Source: Planctomycetota bacterium (GTDB lineage: Bacteria; Planctomycetota; PUPC01; JACPCR01). From it: a stretch of 63,760 nt of DNA. Made by a program: the position numbers and the translations under genes. Below are positions 34,524-46,386 of the stretch, one piece after another (position 1 is the first letter of the stretch; each line of letters begins with the position of its first letter). The DNA lies in assembly GCA_016179685.1 (NCBI GenBank), contig JACPCR010000077.1, positions 1 through 63,760 of the forward strand. Direction: 5' to 3'. The notes under the pieces are model-generated. The model was not told the origin of the DNA. It made no database searches and was given only the letters and a program-made list of their open reading frames with translations.

Positions 34524-35048
34524 ATGCAATGGTATGTTGTTCGCGTTCAGACAGGTAAGGAGGAACAGGTCCAGGCGAACCTGCTTCGAAGGGCGAGGGA
34601 GGTGGGCATGGAGCAGAAGATTGGCAAGGTTCTTGTCTTGAGTGAAAAAGTTTCGGAGATTCGCGGTGGGGCAAAACGCGTCACGGAGAGGAAGAGCTAC
34701 CCGGGTTACGTGTTTGTGGAAATGGAGCTGGATGATTCGACATGGTTCTTGATTCGGGAGACTCCGGGGATAGGCGATTTCGTGGGGCCCCAGATGAAGC
34801 CCGTGCCGCTCGAGGCCGGGGAGGTCGATCGCCTGATGGTGGAGGCGGAGAAGGTTGAGGAGAAGCCGAAGCTGCAGATCAACTTCAAGGTGGGAGACGG
34901 CGTCAAGATCAAGGAGGGGCCTTTCCAGAATTTTGATGGAGTCGTGGAAGAAGTGATTCCCGACAAGGGCCTGGTCAATGTGGTCGTCACGATTTTTGGC
35001 CGGCCCACGCCGGTGGAGCTAGAATACTGGCAGGTGGAGAACTTATAG
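34524..35048 (+). CDS. nusG: Transcription termination/antitermination protein NusG
   Basis: The 174-aa protein begins MQWYVVRVQTGKEEQVQANL and has the NGN domain (YPGYVFVEMELDD) and a C-terminal KOW domain (FKVGDGVKIKEGPFQNFDG). I prefer ATG 34524 to an in-frame TTG at 34512. NusG binds RNA polymerase and links it to Rho or ribosomes; rho itself is in this window at 13479-14885. Confidence 0.96.
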   Translation: MQWYVVRVQTGKEEQVQANLLRRAREVGMEQKIGKVLVLSEKVSEIRGGAKRVTERKSYPGYVFVEMELDDSTWFLIRETPGIGDFVGPQMKPVPLEAGEVDRLMVEAEKVEEKPKLQINFKVGDGVKIKEGPFQNFDGVVEEVIPDKGLVNVVVTIFGRPTPVELEYWQVENL

Positions 35049-35070
35049 GCCGTAGGCCGGGAGTACTGCG

Positions 35071-35508
35071 TTGGCGAAGAAAGAGATGATGACCCTGATC
35101 AAGCTGCAGTGCGTTGGAGGGCAGGCCACGCCGGCCCCCCCCGTGGGCCCGGCCCTCGGCCAGCATGGCCTGAACATCGGGGATTTCGTGCAGAAGTTCA
35201 ACGCCCGGACCCGGGATCAAACGGGCACCCTGCTGCCCGTCTTGATCACCGTTTACCGCGACCGCACCTTCGACTTCATCGTGAAAACGCCGCCCGCCGC
35301 CGTCCTGCTGAAGAAGGCGGCGAACATCGCCCAGGGCTCCCCCGTGCCGAACCGCGAGAAGGTGGGGAAGGTCACGAGGGAACAGGTTCGAGAGATTGCG
35401 CAGATGAAGATGCCGGACCTGAACGCCCGGGACATCGAGCAGGCCATGCGAATCATTGAAGGGACGGCGAGGAGCATGGGGATCGACGTGGAGGGTAAGC
35501 CAGCATGA
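35071..35508 (+). CDS. rplK: 50S ribosomal protein L11
   Basis: The 145-aa protein starts at a TTG codon (35071) with a GGGAG sequence upstream; no ATG is better placed. It has the usual L11 features: [16 protein letters not shown] (thiopeptide/rRNA-binding N-domain) and the C-terminal [22 protein letters not shown]. It binds the GTPase-associated rRNA centre. rplA starts inside its stop codon (ATGA). Confidence 0.96.
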   Translation: MAKKEMMTLIKLQCVGGQATPAPPVGPALGQHGLNIGDFVQKFNARTRDQTGTLLPVLITVYRDRTFDFIVKTPPAAVLLKKAANIAQGSPVPNREKVGKVTREQVREIAQMKMPDLNARDIEQAMRIIEGTARSMGIDVEGKPA

Positions 35509-36185
35509 AGCGGAGCAAGCGTTATCAGAAAGCAATGACCCAGGTGGAACGGACCCGGACGTATCCTGTCCCGGAGGCGGTGGAAAGGCTGAAGAGCATG
35601 CCTCCGGCGAAGTTTGATGAGACCGTGGGGTTGAGCCTGAAGCTGGGTGTGGACCCCAAACAGTCCGATCAGCTTCTGCGCGGCTCGTTTTCCCTTCCGA
35701 AAGGAATCGGGAAGAAGCTGCGGGTGGTGGTCTTTGCCCAGGGGGAGAAGGCCGAAAAAGCGAAGGCTGCGGGGGCCATCGAGGTGGGAGGACAAGACCT
35801 GGTCCAGAAGATTGAGGGAGGGTTCCTGGACTTCGATGTGGCTATCGCCGCGCCCGACATGATGCGTTTTGTTGGACGGCTTGGACGGGTTCTCGGACCC
35901 AAGGGCCTGATGCCTTCTCCGAAGTCCGGGACCGTGACGGACGACGTGGAGCGGGCGGTACGGGAATTTTCCGCCGGCAAGATCGAGTATCGCACGGACA
36001 ACACGGGGAACGTCCATGTGCCCGTGGGGAAGCGCTCCTTCCCCGTTCCGGACTTGGTGGAAAATATCACCGCTTTCCTCGATTTCATCAAGGCGTCCCG
36101 GCCGAGCGCGGCCAAGGGTAAGTTCATCGAAAACGTCGTCCTCTCCAGCACGATGAGCCCCGGGCTCAAGCTGGAGGTGAGTTGA
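35505..36185 (+). CDS. rplA: 50S ribosomal protein L1
   Basis: The 226-aa L1 protein includes [11 protein letters not shown], the [12 protein letters not shown] segment, [21 protein letters not shown] and DKTGNVH-like [12 protein letters not shown]. It forms the L1 stalk and in other bacteria represses its own operon. Translationally coupled to rplK. Confidence 0.96.
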   Translation: MKRSKRYQKAMTQVERTRTYPVPEAVERLKSMPPAKFDETVGLSLKLGVDPKQSDQLLRGSFSLPKGIGKKLRVVVFAQGEKAEKAKAAGAIEVGGQDLVQKIEGGFLDFDVAIAAPDMMRFVGRLGRVLGPKGLMPSPKSGTVTDDVERAVREFSAGKIEYRTDNTGNVHVPVGKRSFPVPDLVENITAFLDFIKASRPSAAKGKFIENVVLSSTMSPGLKLEVS

Positions 36186-36232
36186 GCGCCGGTCGCCCCG
36201 GTCTCTGCACCCGTCGAGGAGCAGGAGGAATC

Positions 36233-36787
36233 ATGCCCAGCCGGCTCAATGAATATCTGATGACGGAGCTGACGAACCAGTTCCAAGAGGTCCGACATGG
36301 GATTTTTGTCGATTACACTGGCCTGAACGCCGTGGAGGCCCACGTTCTGAGAGGGCGGCTGCTGAAGGGCGCCTTGCGGATGCAGGTGCTCAAGAATCGG
36401 GTGGCTAAGCTGGCCCTTCAGCCGGCGGTCGGGGCCGATATCGGAGTGTTATTGAGGGGCCCGGTGGCCGTGATTTACGGGAGTGAGGACCCGGTGCAGG
36501 CGGCCAAGACCGTGCTTGAATGCGTGCAGGCGACGGGGAAGTTGAAGGTTCGGGGCGGCTTCGTAGAAGGCATGGCGCTGGAGCCCGGTGCTGTGGAACA
36601 GCTTGCGAGGATGCCGTCGAAGTCCGATCTCCTGGGCCAAATTGTAGGGGGCTTTACGGCCCCCGCCGCCAACTGGGCCGGCTGCCTGGACGGCCTCTTC
36701 CGTCAGTTCAACTTCAACGGGGTCGCTTTCGAGTTGTCGGGGTTGCTCGAGGCGTATCATTATCAGCTTAAGGAGAAACAGGGATGA
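36233..36787 (+). CDS. rplJ: 50S ribosomal protein L10
   Basis: ATG 36233 follows GCAGGAGGAA. The 184-aa protein shows the L10 pattern [32 protein letters not shown] and [15 protein letters not shown], and a C-terminal helix for L7/L12 dimers. It anchors the L12 stalk. The N-terminus is slightly divergent from E. coli. Confidence 0.93.
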   Translation: MPSRLNEYLMTELTNQFQEVRHGIFVDYTGLNAVEAHVLRGRLLKGALRMQVLKNRVAKLALQPAVGADIGVLLRGPVAVIYGSEDPVQAAKTVLECVQATGKLKVRGGFVEGMALEPGAVEQLARMPSKSDLLGQIVGGFTAPAANWAGCLDGLFRQFNFNGVAFELSGLLEAYHYQLKEKQG

Positions 36788-36862
36788 TCGGCCGGGGCGG
36801 GCCCGGCGGGTGATCGGGTTCGGGATCGAAGGATTTTTTTTTCGTACCTGGAGGAACGACCG

Positions 36863-37297
36863 ATGGGCGAGACGACGAGTGCGAAGCCGCTCTCTGAGAA
36901 GGTGAGTCGATTATTGAACGAGATTGGATCGTTAACGCTGTTTGAGGCGGCGGAACTGGCCGAGGCTTTCAAGGAGCGATTTGGGGTCACAGCGATGGCG
37001 CCCTCGGTGGCCGTGGCGGTTCCGCAGGCCGCCGGTGCGGCCGCCGGCGCCGCACCGGCCGCGAAAAAGGAGGAAGAACCGACGACCTTCAGTGTGATCC
37101 TCAAGGAGGCCGGGGCGCAAAAAATCCAGGTGATCAAGGTGGTTCGCACTTTGACGAACCTCGGACTGAAGGAGGCCAAGGACCTGGTGGAAAGCGCTCC
37201 AAAGCCGGTCAAGGAGGGCGCTTCCAAAGAAGATGCGGAAAAGGCCAAGAAGCTGCTGGAGGAGGCTGGCGCTACCGTGGAGCTCAAAGGCTCCTGA
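36863..37297 (+). CDS. rplL: 50S ribosomal protein L7/L12
   Basis: The 144-aa acidic stalk protein has an N-terminal dimerisation helix ([20 protein letters not shown]), an alanine-rich hinge and the globular domain KTTFSVIL-like [19 protein letters not shown]...[20 protein letters not shown]. It is longer than the usual 120-128 aa because of an extended N-terminus. A T9 run lies just upstream (36837-36845). Confidence 0.96.
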   Translation: MGETTSAKPLSEKVSRLLNEIGSLTLFEAAELAEAFKERFGVTAMAPSVAVAVPQAAGAAAGAAPAAKKEEEPTTFSVILKEAGAQKIQVIKVVRTLTNLGLKEAKDLVESAPKPVKEGASKEDAEKAKKLLEEAGATVELKGS

Positions 37298-37328
37298 GCC
37301 CCGGCGGCCGCGGACAGGCGGCAGAGAC

Positions 37329-37393
37329 AACCGGGTGAATCCGGTTCGAGGGCAGGAACACGCGCCGGGCCGAGGAGGGATCCGCCGGCCCGG
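37329..37393 (+). promoter_or_regulatory. rplL-rpoB intercistronic hairpins
   Basis: Two stems lie in the 128-base gap: AACCGG (37329-37334) with CCGGTT (37341-37346), and CCGGGCCG (37365-37372) with CGGCCCGG (37386-37393). Neither has a T-run. In E. coli this gap holds an RNase III site and partial attenuator, so an analogous processing role is plausible but inferred. Confidence 0.45.
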
Positions 37394-37425
37394 GGATTAC
37401 TTCGTCACTGAAAAGGAAACCCCTC

Positions 37426-40400
37426 ATGGAGATTCGTCATTACGGCAAGGTCCAGGAGATTCTTCCGGTTCCCAATTTGGTCAAGCTCCAGACGAAGTCC
37501 TTCGACTATTTCCTGCAAGCGGAGCTGGCCCCGGAGAGGCGGAAGGACCGTGGCCTGGAGTCGATCCTCCGTGAGGTCTTTCCCATTGAAAGTTATGACG
37601 GCACGCTGAAGCTCGAGTACCTGCGTTACGAGCTGGGTACGCCGCGCTATACGCCCGACGAATGCCGGCGGCTGCGGCTGACCTACGGCGCTCCGTTCAA
37701 GGTCTGGCTGAGACTCGTCAAGAACCAGCCTGTCGAGGAGGAGGTCTATCTCGGTGAAATCCCCATCATGATTGGGGGTGGTGAATTCATCATCAATGGG
37801 GCCGAGCGCGTCATCGTGTCCCAACTCCACCGCTCCCCGGGTGTCGACTTCAACGAAGAAACACATTCGAGTGGGAAGAAGCTGCACTCGTGCCGCATCA
37901 TCCCCGACCGCGGAAGCTGGATCGAGATGAACGTGGGCAAGAAGGATGTGCTGACGGTGCGGATCGACCAGAGTGGCAAGTTCGCCGTGACCTGTCTGTT
38001 GAGGGCGATGTCGGAAAAATATTCGACCGATGCGGACATCATCCGCCTTTTCCACGCCACGAAAAAAGTGAAAATCCAGCAGGGAGCTGTGGACCGCATC
38101 AAGAACAAGTACGCGGTGACGGACATCCAGCGGGCGGACCCGTCCAATGCGTCGAAGGTGGAGGTGCTCGTGGAGGGTGGCAAGCAGATCACGGAACGGA
38201 TTGCGGAATTGATTGTCCAGCAAAAACTCGTCGATGAAGTCGAGATCATCGAAGATGTGCAGGACCAGATCATCCTCGCGACCATCGCTGAGGACGCGGC
38301 GGACAGCCATGAAAATGCCCTCCTCCGGATTTACAGGCGTCTCCGGCCCGGGAATCCGCCCTCCTTGGACAAGGCCAAGGAACTCTTCCATGAGCGATTT
38401 TTCGATGCAAACCGGTATCGCCTGGGAAAGGTTGGACGTTTCCGGCTCAATCGGAAATTCGAACAGCTCATTCCGGAGACGGAGATGGCCCTGACGGAGC
38501 AGGATTTGATCTCCTGCATCAAGTACATCATCGGTCTTCGCCGTGGAAAGGGAGTCGGTTTCACGGTCGACGATATCGACCATCTGGGCAATCGGCGGGT
38601 GCGGACGATCGAGGAACTGGCAGCGGAAGAGTTTCGGAAGGGCTTTTTGAAGTTGAAGAGGACGGTCCAGGAACGGATGAGCCTGAAGGAGCAGGAGGAC
38701 ATGTCGCCCAGGACCCTGATCAATTCGAGGACGGTTTCGGCCTCGATCGAGTATTTTTTCGGCCGGGGAGAGCTTTCCCAGGTGGTGGATCAGGTCAATC
38801 CGCTGGCGCAACTGACACACGAACGTCGCCTCAGCGCCTTGGGCCCCGGAGGCCTGAACCGCAAGCGGGCGGGCTTCGAGGTCCGAGATGTTCATATCTC
38901 CCACTATGGTCGGATTTGTCCCATCGAGACGCCGGAGGGCACGAACATCGGCCTGATTGTCTCCCTCAGCATCTACGCCGGGGTCGATGACTACGGCTTC
39001 CTGACGACGCCGTACCGGCGGGTCAAGAATGGGCGGATCACGAACGAGATCGAGGAACTCCGTGCGGACTCCGAGGACCAGTATCGGATCGCGGCGGCGG
39101 ACACCCGGGTGGATGACAAGGGAAAAATTGAGGACGAGGTGGTTTTCGCCCGATACCGCGGGGACGTCCAGCTCGTTTCGGCGAAGGAGGTGGACCTGGT
39201 GGACGTCTCTCCTCGGCAGATGGTGGGGGTCTCCGCGAGCCTGATCCCCTTCCTGGAGCACGACGACGCCAACCGCGCCCTGATGGGCTCGAACATGCAA
39301 CGGCAGGCCGTGCCCCTCATGATTACAGAGCCTCCCCTGGTGGCGACCGGAATGGAGAAGGAAGTGGCGCGGAATTCCAGCATGGCCGTTCGGGCCGACC
39401 GGGGCGGCGTCGTTCAAAGCGTGGATGCGACGCACATCCAGATCGAGGAGCGGAGGTACGAGCTGCGCAAGTTTCGAGGCCTGAGCGAACGGACCTGTCT
39501 GAACCAGAAGCCCGTGGTCCGCGAGGGCCAGAGAGTGAAAGAAGGCGATGTCATTGCCGACGGGCCAGCGATCCGCAACGGGGAGCTGTCGCTGGGCCGG
39601 AACGTCTTGTGCGCCTTCATGCCGTTCGACGGCTGCAATTTCGAGGACGCTATCCTGATCAGTCAGAGGCTGGTGAAACTGGATATGTTCACCTCCCTCC
39701 ACATCGAGGAGTTCGAGGTCGAAATCCGCGAGACCAAGCTGGGCCGCGAGGAGTTCACGCGAGACATTCCAAACGTCTCTGAAAAGTCCCTGCGCAACTT
39801 GGACGAGGAGGGAATCGTGAGGATAGGGACCCGGGTGAAGCCCGGGGACCTCCTGGTCGGAAAGGTTTCCCCGAAGAGCAAGACGGAGTTGTCCCCCGAA
39901 GAGAAGCTGCTCCATGCCATCTTCGGTCGGGCCGGCGAGGACGTGAAAAACGATTCGCTGGAGGTGCCGTCCGGTGTGGAAGGGATCGTCATCGACACGG
40001 AGAAGTTCTCCCGCAAGGCCCATCTCAGCGACGAGGAGCGACGGAAGGACCAGGAAGTACTCAAGAAACTGGAGCGTGAGTTCAATGCCGCTATGGCCAA
40101 ACTGGTCCGGGAGATGGTCCAGGCCCTGGCGGTGGCTCTCGGAGGGAAAGTCGTCGATGCCGAATTGGGTGACCTCAGCAAGGCGATCCAGGGGAAGACC
40201 GACCGCGAGGTCGTCAAGCTGAAAGAGTCCTTGGACCTTCGAAACATCAAAGCGGAAGAGAAAGGAACTGTTCAGAAAGTCGCGGACGAATACCTCCCGC
40301 GCATCCGGGAGCTGGACCAGGAGCGGGAGCGCAAGGTGCACCATCTGAAGCGAGGGGACGAGCTTCCCACGGGAGTGCTCGAGATGGTGAAGGTGTATGT

Positions 40401-41124
40401 TTGCACCAAACGCGTTCTCTCGGTTGGGGACAAGATGGCTGGCCGGCATGGGAACAAGGGCGTCATCGCCAAGATTCTGCCTGAGGAGGACATGCCTTTC
40501 CTCGAGGACGGGACGCCCATGGACATCGTGCTCAACCCGCTGGGAGTCCCGTCGCGCATGAACCTGGGACAAATCCTGGAAACGCACCTGGGGTGGGCTG
40601 CTCACACGAAGGCTTTCCAGGCCATCACGCCCGTCTTCGACGGATGCACCGAGGAACTCATCCGGCAAACGCTCAAGGAGGCTGGACTGCCTGAGGACGG
40701 GAAGGCCGTTCTTTATGACGGGCGGACCGGAGAATCCTTCGACCAGAAGGTAACGGTGGGTTACATGTACATGTTGAAGCTGGACCACCTGGTGGACGAC
40801 AAGGTCCATGCGCGGGCGACGGGCCCGTACTCGCTGATCACGCAGCAGCCGCTGGGCGGGAAGGCCCGGTTCGGCGGGCAGAGATTCGGCGAAATGGAGG
40901 TGTGGGCCCTCGAAGCCTATGGAGCGGCGCACATCCTCCAGGAACTGCTCACCGTCAAGAGCGACGACGTCGAAGGAAGAACTAAGATTTACGAGTCCAT
41001 GGTCAAAGGCACGAACGTGCTCGAAGCGGGCACGCCCGTCTCGTTCGATGTCTTGGTGAACGAGATCAAGGGCCTGGCCCTCAATATCAAGTTGGAGAAG
41101 GATCGAACCAGCGTGGTGAGCTGA
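37426..41124 (+). CDS. rpoB: DNA-directed RNA polymerase subunit beta
   Basis: The 1232-aa beta subunit is complete, shorter than E. coli (1342) because it lacks lineage-specific inserts. The rifampicin pocket reads [25 protein letters not shown], split by convention as Q513, D516, H526 and S531 equivalents, all of the sensitive type, with changes at F514V, M515V and S522A. Conserved [17 protein letters not shown] and [14 protein letters not shown] segments near the C-terminus contact DNA and beta'. rpoC starts 50 bases later. Confidence 0.98.
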   Translation: MEIRHYGKVQEILPVPNLVKLQTKSFDYFLQAELAPERRKDRGLESILREVFPIESYDGTLKLEYLRYELGTPRYTPDECRRLRLTYGAPFKVWLRLVKNQPVEEEVYLGEIPIMIGGGEFIINGAERVIVSQLHRSPGVDFNEETHSSGKKLHSCRIIPDRGSWIEMNVGKKDVLTVRIDQSGKFAVTCLLRAMSEKYSTDADIIRLFHATKKVKIQQGAVDRIKNKYAVTDIQRADPSNASKVEVLVEGGKQITERIAELIVQQKLVDEVEIIEDVQDQIILATIAEDAADSHENALLRIYRRLRPGNPPSLDKAKELFHERFFDANRYRLGKVGRFRLNRKFEQLIPETEMALTEQDLISCIKYIIGLRRGKGVGFTVDDIDHLGNRRVRTIEELAAEEFRKGFLKLKRTVQERMSLKEQEDMSPRTLINSRTVSASIEYFFGRGELSQVVDQVNPLAQLTHERRLSALGPGGLNRKRAGFEVRDVHISHYGRICPIETPEGTNIGLIVSLSIYAGVDDYGFLTTPYRRVKNGRITNEIEELRADSEDQYRIAAADTRVDDKGKIEDEVVFARYRGDVQLVSAKEVDLVDVSPRQMVGVSASLIPFLEHDDANRALMGSNMQRQAVPLMITEPPLVATGMEKEVARNSSMAVRADRGGVVQSVDATHIQIEERRYELRKFRGLSERTCLNQKPVVREGQRVKEGDVIADGPAIRNGELSLGRNVLCAFMPFDGCNFEDAILISQRLVKLDMFTSLHIEEFEVEIRETKLGREEFTRDIPNVSEKSLRNLDEEGIVRIGTRVKPGDLLVGKVSPKSKTELSPEEKLLHAIFGRAGEDVKNDSLEVPSGVEGIVIDTEKFSRKAHLSDEERRKDQEVLKKLEREFNAAMAKLVREMVQALAVALGGKVVDAELGDLSKAIQGKTDREVVKLKESLDLRNIKAEEKGTVQKVADEYLPRIRELDQERERKVHHLKRGDELPTGVLEMVKVYVCTKRVLSVGDKMAGRHGNKGVIAKILPEEDMPFLEDGTPMDIVLNPLGVPSRMNLGQILETHLGWAAHTKAFQAITPVFDGCTEELIRQTLKEAGLPEDGKAVLYDGRTGESFDQKVTVGYMYMLKLDHLVDDKVHARATGPYSLITQQPLGGKARFGGQRFGEMEVWALEAYGAAHILQELLTVKSDDVEGRTKIYESMVKGTNVLEAGTPVSFDVLVNEIKGLALNIKLEKDRTSVVS

Positions 41125-41174
41125 TCGGATGTTCCACCCTTCAAGAAACGGGCTGACCGAGGAGAAGACCTGAT

Positions 41175-44100
41175 ATGGCCGATCTGAAGTACGAGCGAAT
41201 CAACGATTTCAACTCTATTTCCATTTCTCTGGCCTCACCCAACGATATCCGAAGCTGGTCCTACGGGGAGGTCAAGAAGCCGGAAACGATCAATTACCGG
41301 ACCTACCGGCCCGAGAAGGACGGTCTTTTCTGCGAGAGAATCTTCGGCCCGGAGCGGGACTGGGAGTGCTTCTGCGGGAAGTACAAAGGGATCAAGCATA
41401 AGGGAATCATCTGCGACCGCTGCGGTGTGAAGGTGACGCATTCCCGGGAGCGTCGGAAGCGCATGGGCCACATCAATCTGGCCGCCCCGGTGGTCCATAT
41501 CTGGTTCTTCAAGTCCATGCCCTCGCGGCTGGGCACGCTGTTGGCCATGAAGACGGGCGATCTCGAGCGCATCATTTATTTCCAGCAGTACGTGGTCATC
41601 GATCCCGGGGATACCTCGCTGAAGGAAAAGGAGCTTCTTTCCGAGGAGGAATATCGGAAGAGGCGGGAGGAATTTGGCGATGCCTTCAAGGTCGATATGG
41701 GCGCCGAGGCCGTTCGCAAGTTGCTGCTCAAGCTGGACCTCCAGCAGCTCTCTGTGGACCTCAGGCAGGAATTGAAAGAGACCGGATCGAAGCAGCGAGT
41801 CAAGGACATCATCAAGCAATTGAAGATTGTGGAGGCCATCCGAGACTCGGGCAACCGGTCGGAATGGATGGTCCTCGAAGTCATCCCGGTCATCCCTCCG
41901 GACCTTCGTCCCCTTGTTCTCCTCGAGAGTGGGAATTTTGCGACCTCGGATTTGAACGATCTGTACCGCCGGGTGATCAATCGAAATAATCGGTTGAAGA
42001 AACTGTTGGAGCTGCACGCGCCCGAGGTGATCATCCGGAATGAGAAGCGCATGCTTCAGCAGGCGGTAGACGCCCTCTTCGACAATGAGCGCTGCAAGCG
42101 GCCGGTGCTCGGGAGCAGCAATCGCCCGCTCAAGTCGCTTACGGACATGATCAAGGGCAAGCAGGGCCGATTCCGGGAGAATCTGCTCGGCAAGCGAGTC
42201 GATTACTCTGGCCGTTCCGTGATCGTCGTCGGACCCGAGCTGAAGCTCCACCAGTGCGGTCTGCCGAAAAAAATTGCGCTGGAGCTGTTCCAGCCCTTCA
42301 TCATCCGCCGGCTCAAGGAACTGGGTCTGGTGGACACGATCAAGAGCGGCAAGAAGATGCTGGAGCGCCGTGACGAGCGGGTTTGGGACATTCTGGATGA
42401 GGTGATCCAGGAGCACCCGGTGCTGTTGAACCGAGCGCCGACTCTGCATCGCATGGGCATTCAGGCCTTCGAGCCGGTGCTCATCGAAGGTAATGCGATC
42501 AAGATTCCTCCACTGGTCTGCGAGGCATTCAATGCAGACTTTGATGGCGACCAGATGGCCGTGCACCTGCCGCTCTCCATCGAGGCCCAGGGCGAGGCCT
42601 TCATCCTCATGCTTTCGACGAATAACATCTTTTCGCCCGCGGATGGCAATCCGATTATCTCTGCTTCCCTGGACATCGTCCTGGGACTCGCCTACACGAC
42701 GGTCCTGATGGACGACGGGAAAGGGGAGGGCAAGGCCTTCTCCGGCATCGAGGAAGCCCTGTTCGCCCACGCGGAAAAGAAAATCGGACTCCACGCTCGC
42801 ATTCGGGTGCGAATTCCTGGCAGCCGGAAGGTCAAAGGCAAAGACATGAAGGAGGTGGAGCAGCGCGGACGCCTGATGGAAACGACCGTTGGCCGGATTA
42901 TTTTCAATGACATCCTGCCCCAGGGGATGCCGTACTATAATTTCGAGCTGGACAAGAAGAGCATTGGCCGTATCGTGGCCGAGTGTCACGCCCTCCTCGG
43001 ACGCCGGTCCACCATCATCCTTCTGGACTCGCTCAAGGAACTCGGTTTCAAGATGGCGACCCTCGCCGGGCTATCCTTCTCGACGAGCGATCTGAAGCGC
43101 CCGCCTCACAAGGAAGATATCCTGAAGAAGACTCAGGGCGAAGTGGAGAAGATCGAGCGGAATTACCGCGGGGGCGTGATTACGGAGGGCGAGCGGTATA
43201 ACCAAATTCTGGACCTCTGGACGCACGCGACGGAAGAGGTGGCCGCGGACCTCATGGGCGAGCTTCGGAACGACATCCGCAGCGGGAAGAAGGTTCTCAA
43301 TCCGATCTACCTGATGACCTCCTCTGGGGCACGTGGCAACCTGGCCCAGATTCGCCAACTCGCAGGGATGCGCGGCCTGATGGCCAAGCCCTCCGGCAAG
43401 ATCATCGAAACGCCTATCAAGGCCAATTTCCGGGAAGGCCTGCCTGTCCTCGAGTACTTCAGCTCCACACACGGGGGCCGGAAAGGGCTCGCCGATACGG
43501 CTCTCAAGACCGCAGAGTCGGGCTACCTGACGCGCAAACTGGCCGACGTTGCTCAGAACATCGTGATCGCCATGAGAGACTGCGGAACCGTCAACGGGGT
43601 CACGAAGTCCGCCGTCTATTCCGGCGAACAGCTCGAGGTGCCCCTCAAGGACGTGATCGTGGGCCGCGTGGCCCGGGATACCATCGTCCATCCCGTCACG
43701 GACGAGGTGATCGTTAAAGAAAATGAGGTCATCACGAGCGCCAGGGCCGAACGACTCGATGAGTGCCGGATCGAAAAAATCCGCATCCGATCGGCCATGA
43801 CCTGCGAAGCGCCCTTCGGCATCTGCTCCCTCTGCTACGGCGTGGACCTTTCCACGGGGTTGCTGGCCGAGGAGGGGCTCAGCGTGGGCATTATCGGCGC
43901 CCAGTCCATCGGCGAGCCGGGCACACAACTCACGATGCGCACCTTCCACATCGGTGGAATGGCCTCCCGCACCGTTCTCGAATCGGAAATCCGGGCCGAT
44001 CAGGCCGGCACGGTCCGATTCCAGAACCTGAGCATCGTCAAGAACAAGGAAGGCCGGATGGTCGTGCTCAACCGCAACGGGGAGATTCTCCTGGAAGACA

Positions 44101-45281
44101 AGAAGGGCCGGGAACTGAAGAAGTACGTGGTGCAGCCCGGTGCCTTCATCCTGATCGACAACCAGCAGGATGTGAAGCCGCGTCAAATCCTGGCTCAGTG
44201 GGACCCTCACATGACTCCGATCCTGACGGAGAAAACGGGCCGTGTCCGCTTCGAGGATATTGTCCAGGACGTGACCATGAGGGAGGAGGTGGATGCCCAC
44301 GGGACGAGGCGCAAGGTGATCGTGGAGCACAAGGGAGACTTGCACCCGCAGATCATCATCGATGACGAGAACCACTTGCCGATCAGCTTCTATCCGATAC
44401 CGGAGAAGGCGCACCTCGAGGTCGAGGATGGTGAATCCGTGGTTGCGGGCACCCTCCTGGCCAAGACGCCGCGGGAGGTGCAACGAACCCAGGATATCAC
44501 CGGGGGCCTGCCCCGCGTGACGGAACTCTTCGAGGCCCGCAAGCCCAAGGACCCTGCGATCATCAGTGAGATCGACGGTATCTGCCACCTCTCCCCGGAG
44601 CGAAAGCGGGGCAAGAGAGCCCTCACGGTGAAGAACGAAGAGACGGGTGAGGAAAAGGAGCACTCCATTCCCCAGGGGAAGCATCTGACGGTGCACTCGG
44701 GCGACCGCGTGAAGGCCGGGGATCGTCTCTGCGAGGGCCCGTTCGTGCCCCACGACATCCTGAGAATCAAAGGGGAGGAGGCGGTGCAGCATTACCTTCT
44801 CCAGGAGATTCAGGCTGTCTACCGCTCCCAGAACGAGAAGATTGATGACAAGCACATCGAAGGGATCGTGTCGGCCATGATGCGGAGAGTGAAGGTGGGA
44901 CAGGACGTGGGGGACACGAACCTGCTTCCGGGCAGCATCGTCGACAAGTTCATTTTCAGGAGCGAGAATGAACGGGTCCGGGCGCAGGGCGGGAAGCCGG
45001 CGAGCGCGTCTCCCCTGCTCCTCGGCGTTACCAAGGCGGCGCTGAATTCCGAGAGTTTCATCTCTGCGGCGTCGTTCCAGGAGACAACCAAGGTGCTGAC
45101 CGAGGCCGCTCTTTCCGGGAAGAACGACACGCTTCGAGGCCTGAAGGAGAACGTGATCCTTGGGCACATGATTCCGGCGGGCACCGGCTTTGGGCGGTTT
45201 CTGCACACGGAACTGAAATACGGTCTCGAGGAGGGAAAAAAGGAGGAAGCGCCCCTGGAGAAGGCGGTCTCCTCTTCCTGA
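41175..45281 (+). CDS. rpoC: DNA-directed RNA polymerase subunit beta'
   Basis: The 1368-aa beta' subunit is full length. It shows the N-terminal zinc site ([20 protein letters not shown]), the catalytic NADFDGD that binds the active-site magnesium, the second zinc site ([11 protein letters not shown]) and the trigger-loop region [18 protein letters not shown] proline-poor, lysine/glutamate-rich tail ends the protein. It is followed by rpsL after 58 bases, continuing the conserved str-type order. Confidence 0.98.
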   Translation: MADLKYERINDFNSISISLASPNDIRSWSYGEVKKPETINYRTYRPEKDGLFCERIFGPERDWECFCGKYKGIKHKGIICDRCGVKVTHSRERRKRMGHINLAAPVVHIWFFKSMPSRLGTLLAMKTGDLERIIYFQQYVVIDPGDTSLKEKELLSEEEYRKRREEFGDAFKVDMGAEAVRKLLLKLDLQQLSVDLRQELKETGSKQRVKDIIKQLKIVEAIRDSGNRSEWMVLEVIPVIPPDLRPLVLLESGNFATSDLNDLYRRVINRNNRLKKLLELHAPEVIIRNEKRMLQQAVDALFDNERCKRPVLGSSNRPLKSLTDMIKGKQGRFRENLLGKRVDYSGRSVIVVGPELKLHQCGLPKKIALELFQPFIIRRLKELGLVDTIKSGKKMLERRDERVWDILDEVIQEHPVLLNRAPTLHRMGIQAFEPVLIEGNAIKIPPLVCEAFNADFDGDQMAVHLPLSIEAQGEAFILMLSTNNIFSPADGNPIISASLDIVLGLAYTTVLMDDGKGEGKAFSGIEEALFAHAEKKIGLHARIRVRIPGSRKVKGKDMKEVEQRGRLMETTVGRIIFNDILPQGMPYYNFELDKKSIGRIVAECHALLGRRSTIILLDSLKELGFKMATLAGLSFSTSDLKRPPHKEDILKKTQGEVEKIERNYRGGVITEGERYNQILDLWTHATEEVAADLMGELRNDIRSGKKVLNPIYLMTSSGARGNLAQIRQLAGMRGLMAKPSGKIIETPIKANFREGLPVLEYFSSTHGGRKGLADTALKTAESGYLTRKLADVAQNIVIAMRDCGTVNGVTKSAVYSGEQLEVPLKDVIVGRVARDTIVHPVTDEVIVKENEVITSARAERLDECRIEKIRIRSAMTCEAPFGICSLCYGVDLSTGLLAEEGLSVGIIGAQSIGEPGTQLTMRTFHIGGMASRTVLESEIRADQAGTVRFQNLSIVKNKEGRMVVLNRNGEILLEDKKGRELKKYVVQPGAFILIDNQQDVKPRQILAQWDPHMTPILTEKTGRVRFEDIVQDVTMREEVDAHGTRRKVIVEHKGDLHPQIIIDDENHLPISFYPIPEKAHLEVEDGESVVAGTLLAKTPREVQRTQDITGGLPRVTELFEARKPKDPAIISEIDGICHLSPERKRGKRALTVKNEETGEEKEHSIPQGKHLTVHSGDRVKAGDRLCEGPFVPHDILRIKGEEAVQHYLLQEIQAVYRSQNEKIDDKHIEGIVSAMMRRVKVGQDVGDTNLLPGSIVDKFIFRSENERVRAQGGKPASASPLLLGVTKAALNSESFISAASFQETTKVLTEAALSGKNDTLRGLKENVILGHMIPAGTGFGRFLHTELKYGLEEGKKEEAPLEKAVSSS

Positions 45282-45339
45282 AGGTCAGCGTCGTCGGTGT
45301 AGAATTGTCGGTCGGTTCAAGAAAAACAGGTGCACTCAG

Positions 45340-45711
45340 ATGCCCACCATCAATCAGTTGGTCCGCCAGGCACGTAGAAAAATGCGGAACAAGTCCAAGC
45401 GACCGGACCTCCAGGGCTGTCCCCAGAAGCGAGGGGTCTGCCTCCAGGTCATGACACGTACACCCAAGAAACCTAACTCCGCATTGCGCAAGGTGGCCCG
45501 CGTACGGCTTTCGAACGGCCGAGAAATCACGGCCTATATTCCTGGGGAGGGCCACAATCTTCAGGAGCATTCCATCGTCCTCGTGCGGGGTGGACGTGTT
45601 CGAGACCTTCCGGGCGTCCGTTACCATATCATCCGAGGCACCCTGGATTCCGTAGGGGTTGATGGACGCAAACGCGGCCGATCCAAGTACGGGGTGAAGA
45701 GACCCAAGTGA
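45340..45711 (+). CDS. rpsL: 30S ribosomal protein S12 with Arg at position 88
   Basis: The 123-aa S12 protein is standard in length and carries K43 in [11 protein letters not shown] (wild type). The loop that reads [13 protein letters not shown] in E. coli reads [13 protein letters not shown] here: residue 88 is Arg (codon CGA at 45601-45603). K88R is a classical streptomycin-resistance substitution in other bacteria; here it appears to be the native state. S12 helps decode codon-anticodon pairing in the A site. Confidence 0.97.
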   Translation: MPTINQLVRQARRKMRNKSKRPDLQGCPQKRGVCLQVMTRTPKKPNSALRKVARVRLSNGREITAYIPGEGHNLQEHSIVLVRGGRVRDLPGVRYHIIRGTLDSVGVDGRKRGRSKYGVKRPK

Positions 45712-45811
45712 CCCGAGGATTTTTGCAACGACCGGAGGTTTCGGAATTCCACCCAGTTTGAAAGTGGTTTTGTGATCTTTCACGTCCCCAAGCTGTCAGG
45801 TTGAATCGGTT

Positions 45812-46285
45812 ATGGCCAAGAAGTACATTTCCACCGAACGATTTCTGGTCGGCGACCCGCGGTATCGGAACCTGATCGCATCGAAATTCATCAATTGCAT
45901 CATGGAAAGGGGCAAGAAGTCCGTTGCCGAAGGCCTCTTCTATGGGGCGCTCGAAATGGTCGCGAAGCGGGTGAAGGAACGCGATGCGATCGAGGTATTC
46001 CAGTCGGCCGTCGACAACGTGAAGCCGATGCTCGAGGTGCGTTCCCGGCGCGTCGGAGGCGCCACCTACCAGGTACCCGTCGAGGTTTCACGAAAACGAC
46101 AGCTCTCGCTCGCTATTCGGTGGATTCTCGAGGCCGCGCGAAAACGCAAGGGCAAGCCCATGAGCGAGAAGCTCTCGGAAGAGTTGGTCGACGCCTACAA
46201 TAAGCAGGGGGCAGCGATCACGACCCGTGACAACGTGCACAAGATGGCCGAGGCCAACAAGGCCTTCGCTCACTTTGCTTGGTAA
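45812..46285 (+). CDS. rpsG: 30S ribosomal protein S7
   Basis: The 157-aa S7 protein includes [39 protein letters not shown] and the C-terminal [22 protein letters not shown]. It nucleates assembly of the 30S head. The usual downstream fusA is not present: the next gene is a UbiA prenyltransferase, so the str operon is cut short here. Confidence 0.97.
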   Translation: MAKKYISTERFLVGDPRYRNLIASKFINCIMERGKKSVAEGLFYGALEMVAKRVKERDAIEVFQSAVDNVKPMLEVRSRRVGGATYQVPVEVSRKRQLSLAIRWILEAARKRKGKPMSEKLSEELVDAYNKQGAAITTRDNVHKMAEANKAFAHFAW

Positions 46286-46386
46286 TTCCGAACCCGAGCC
46301 TCGCGGGCCCTTGTCCTTCGATCCCCTTTCCACCCCTCCCGCCTTACATGGCGCCCCACGGTTTCCGGGATGGGCTATCCGAGGCA

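Noticed and set aside
36830..36846. Terminator between rplJ and rplL (T9 run)
   Set aside because: The preceding stem (GATC...GGATC) is too short and weak; the T-run alone does not support a terminator.
37405..40932. 1175-residue minus-strand frame
   Set aside because: Antisense to rpoB, whose conservation is beyond doubt.
46279..46386. UbiA start overlapping rpsG
   Set aside because: The extra residues are proline-rich and non-conserved; the membrane protein begins near 46387 or 46348.
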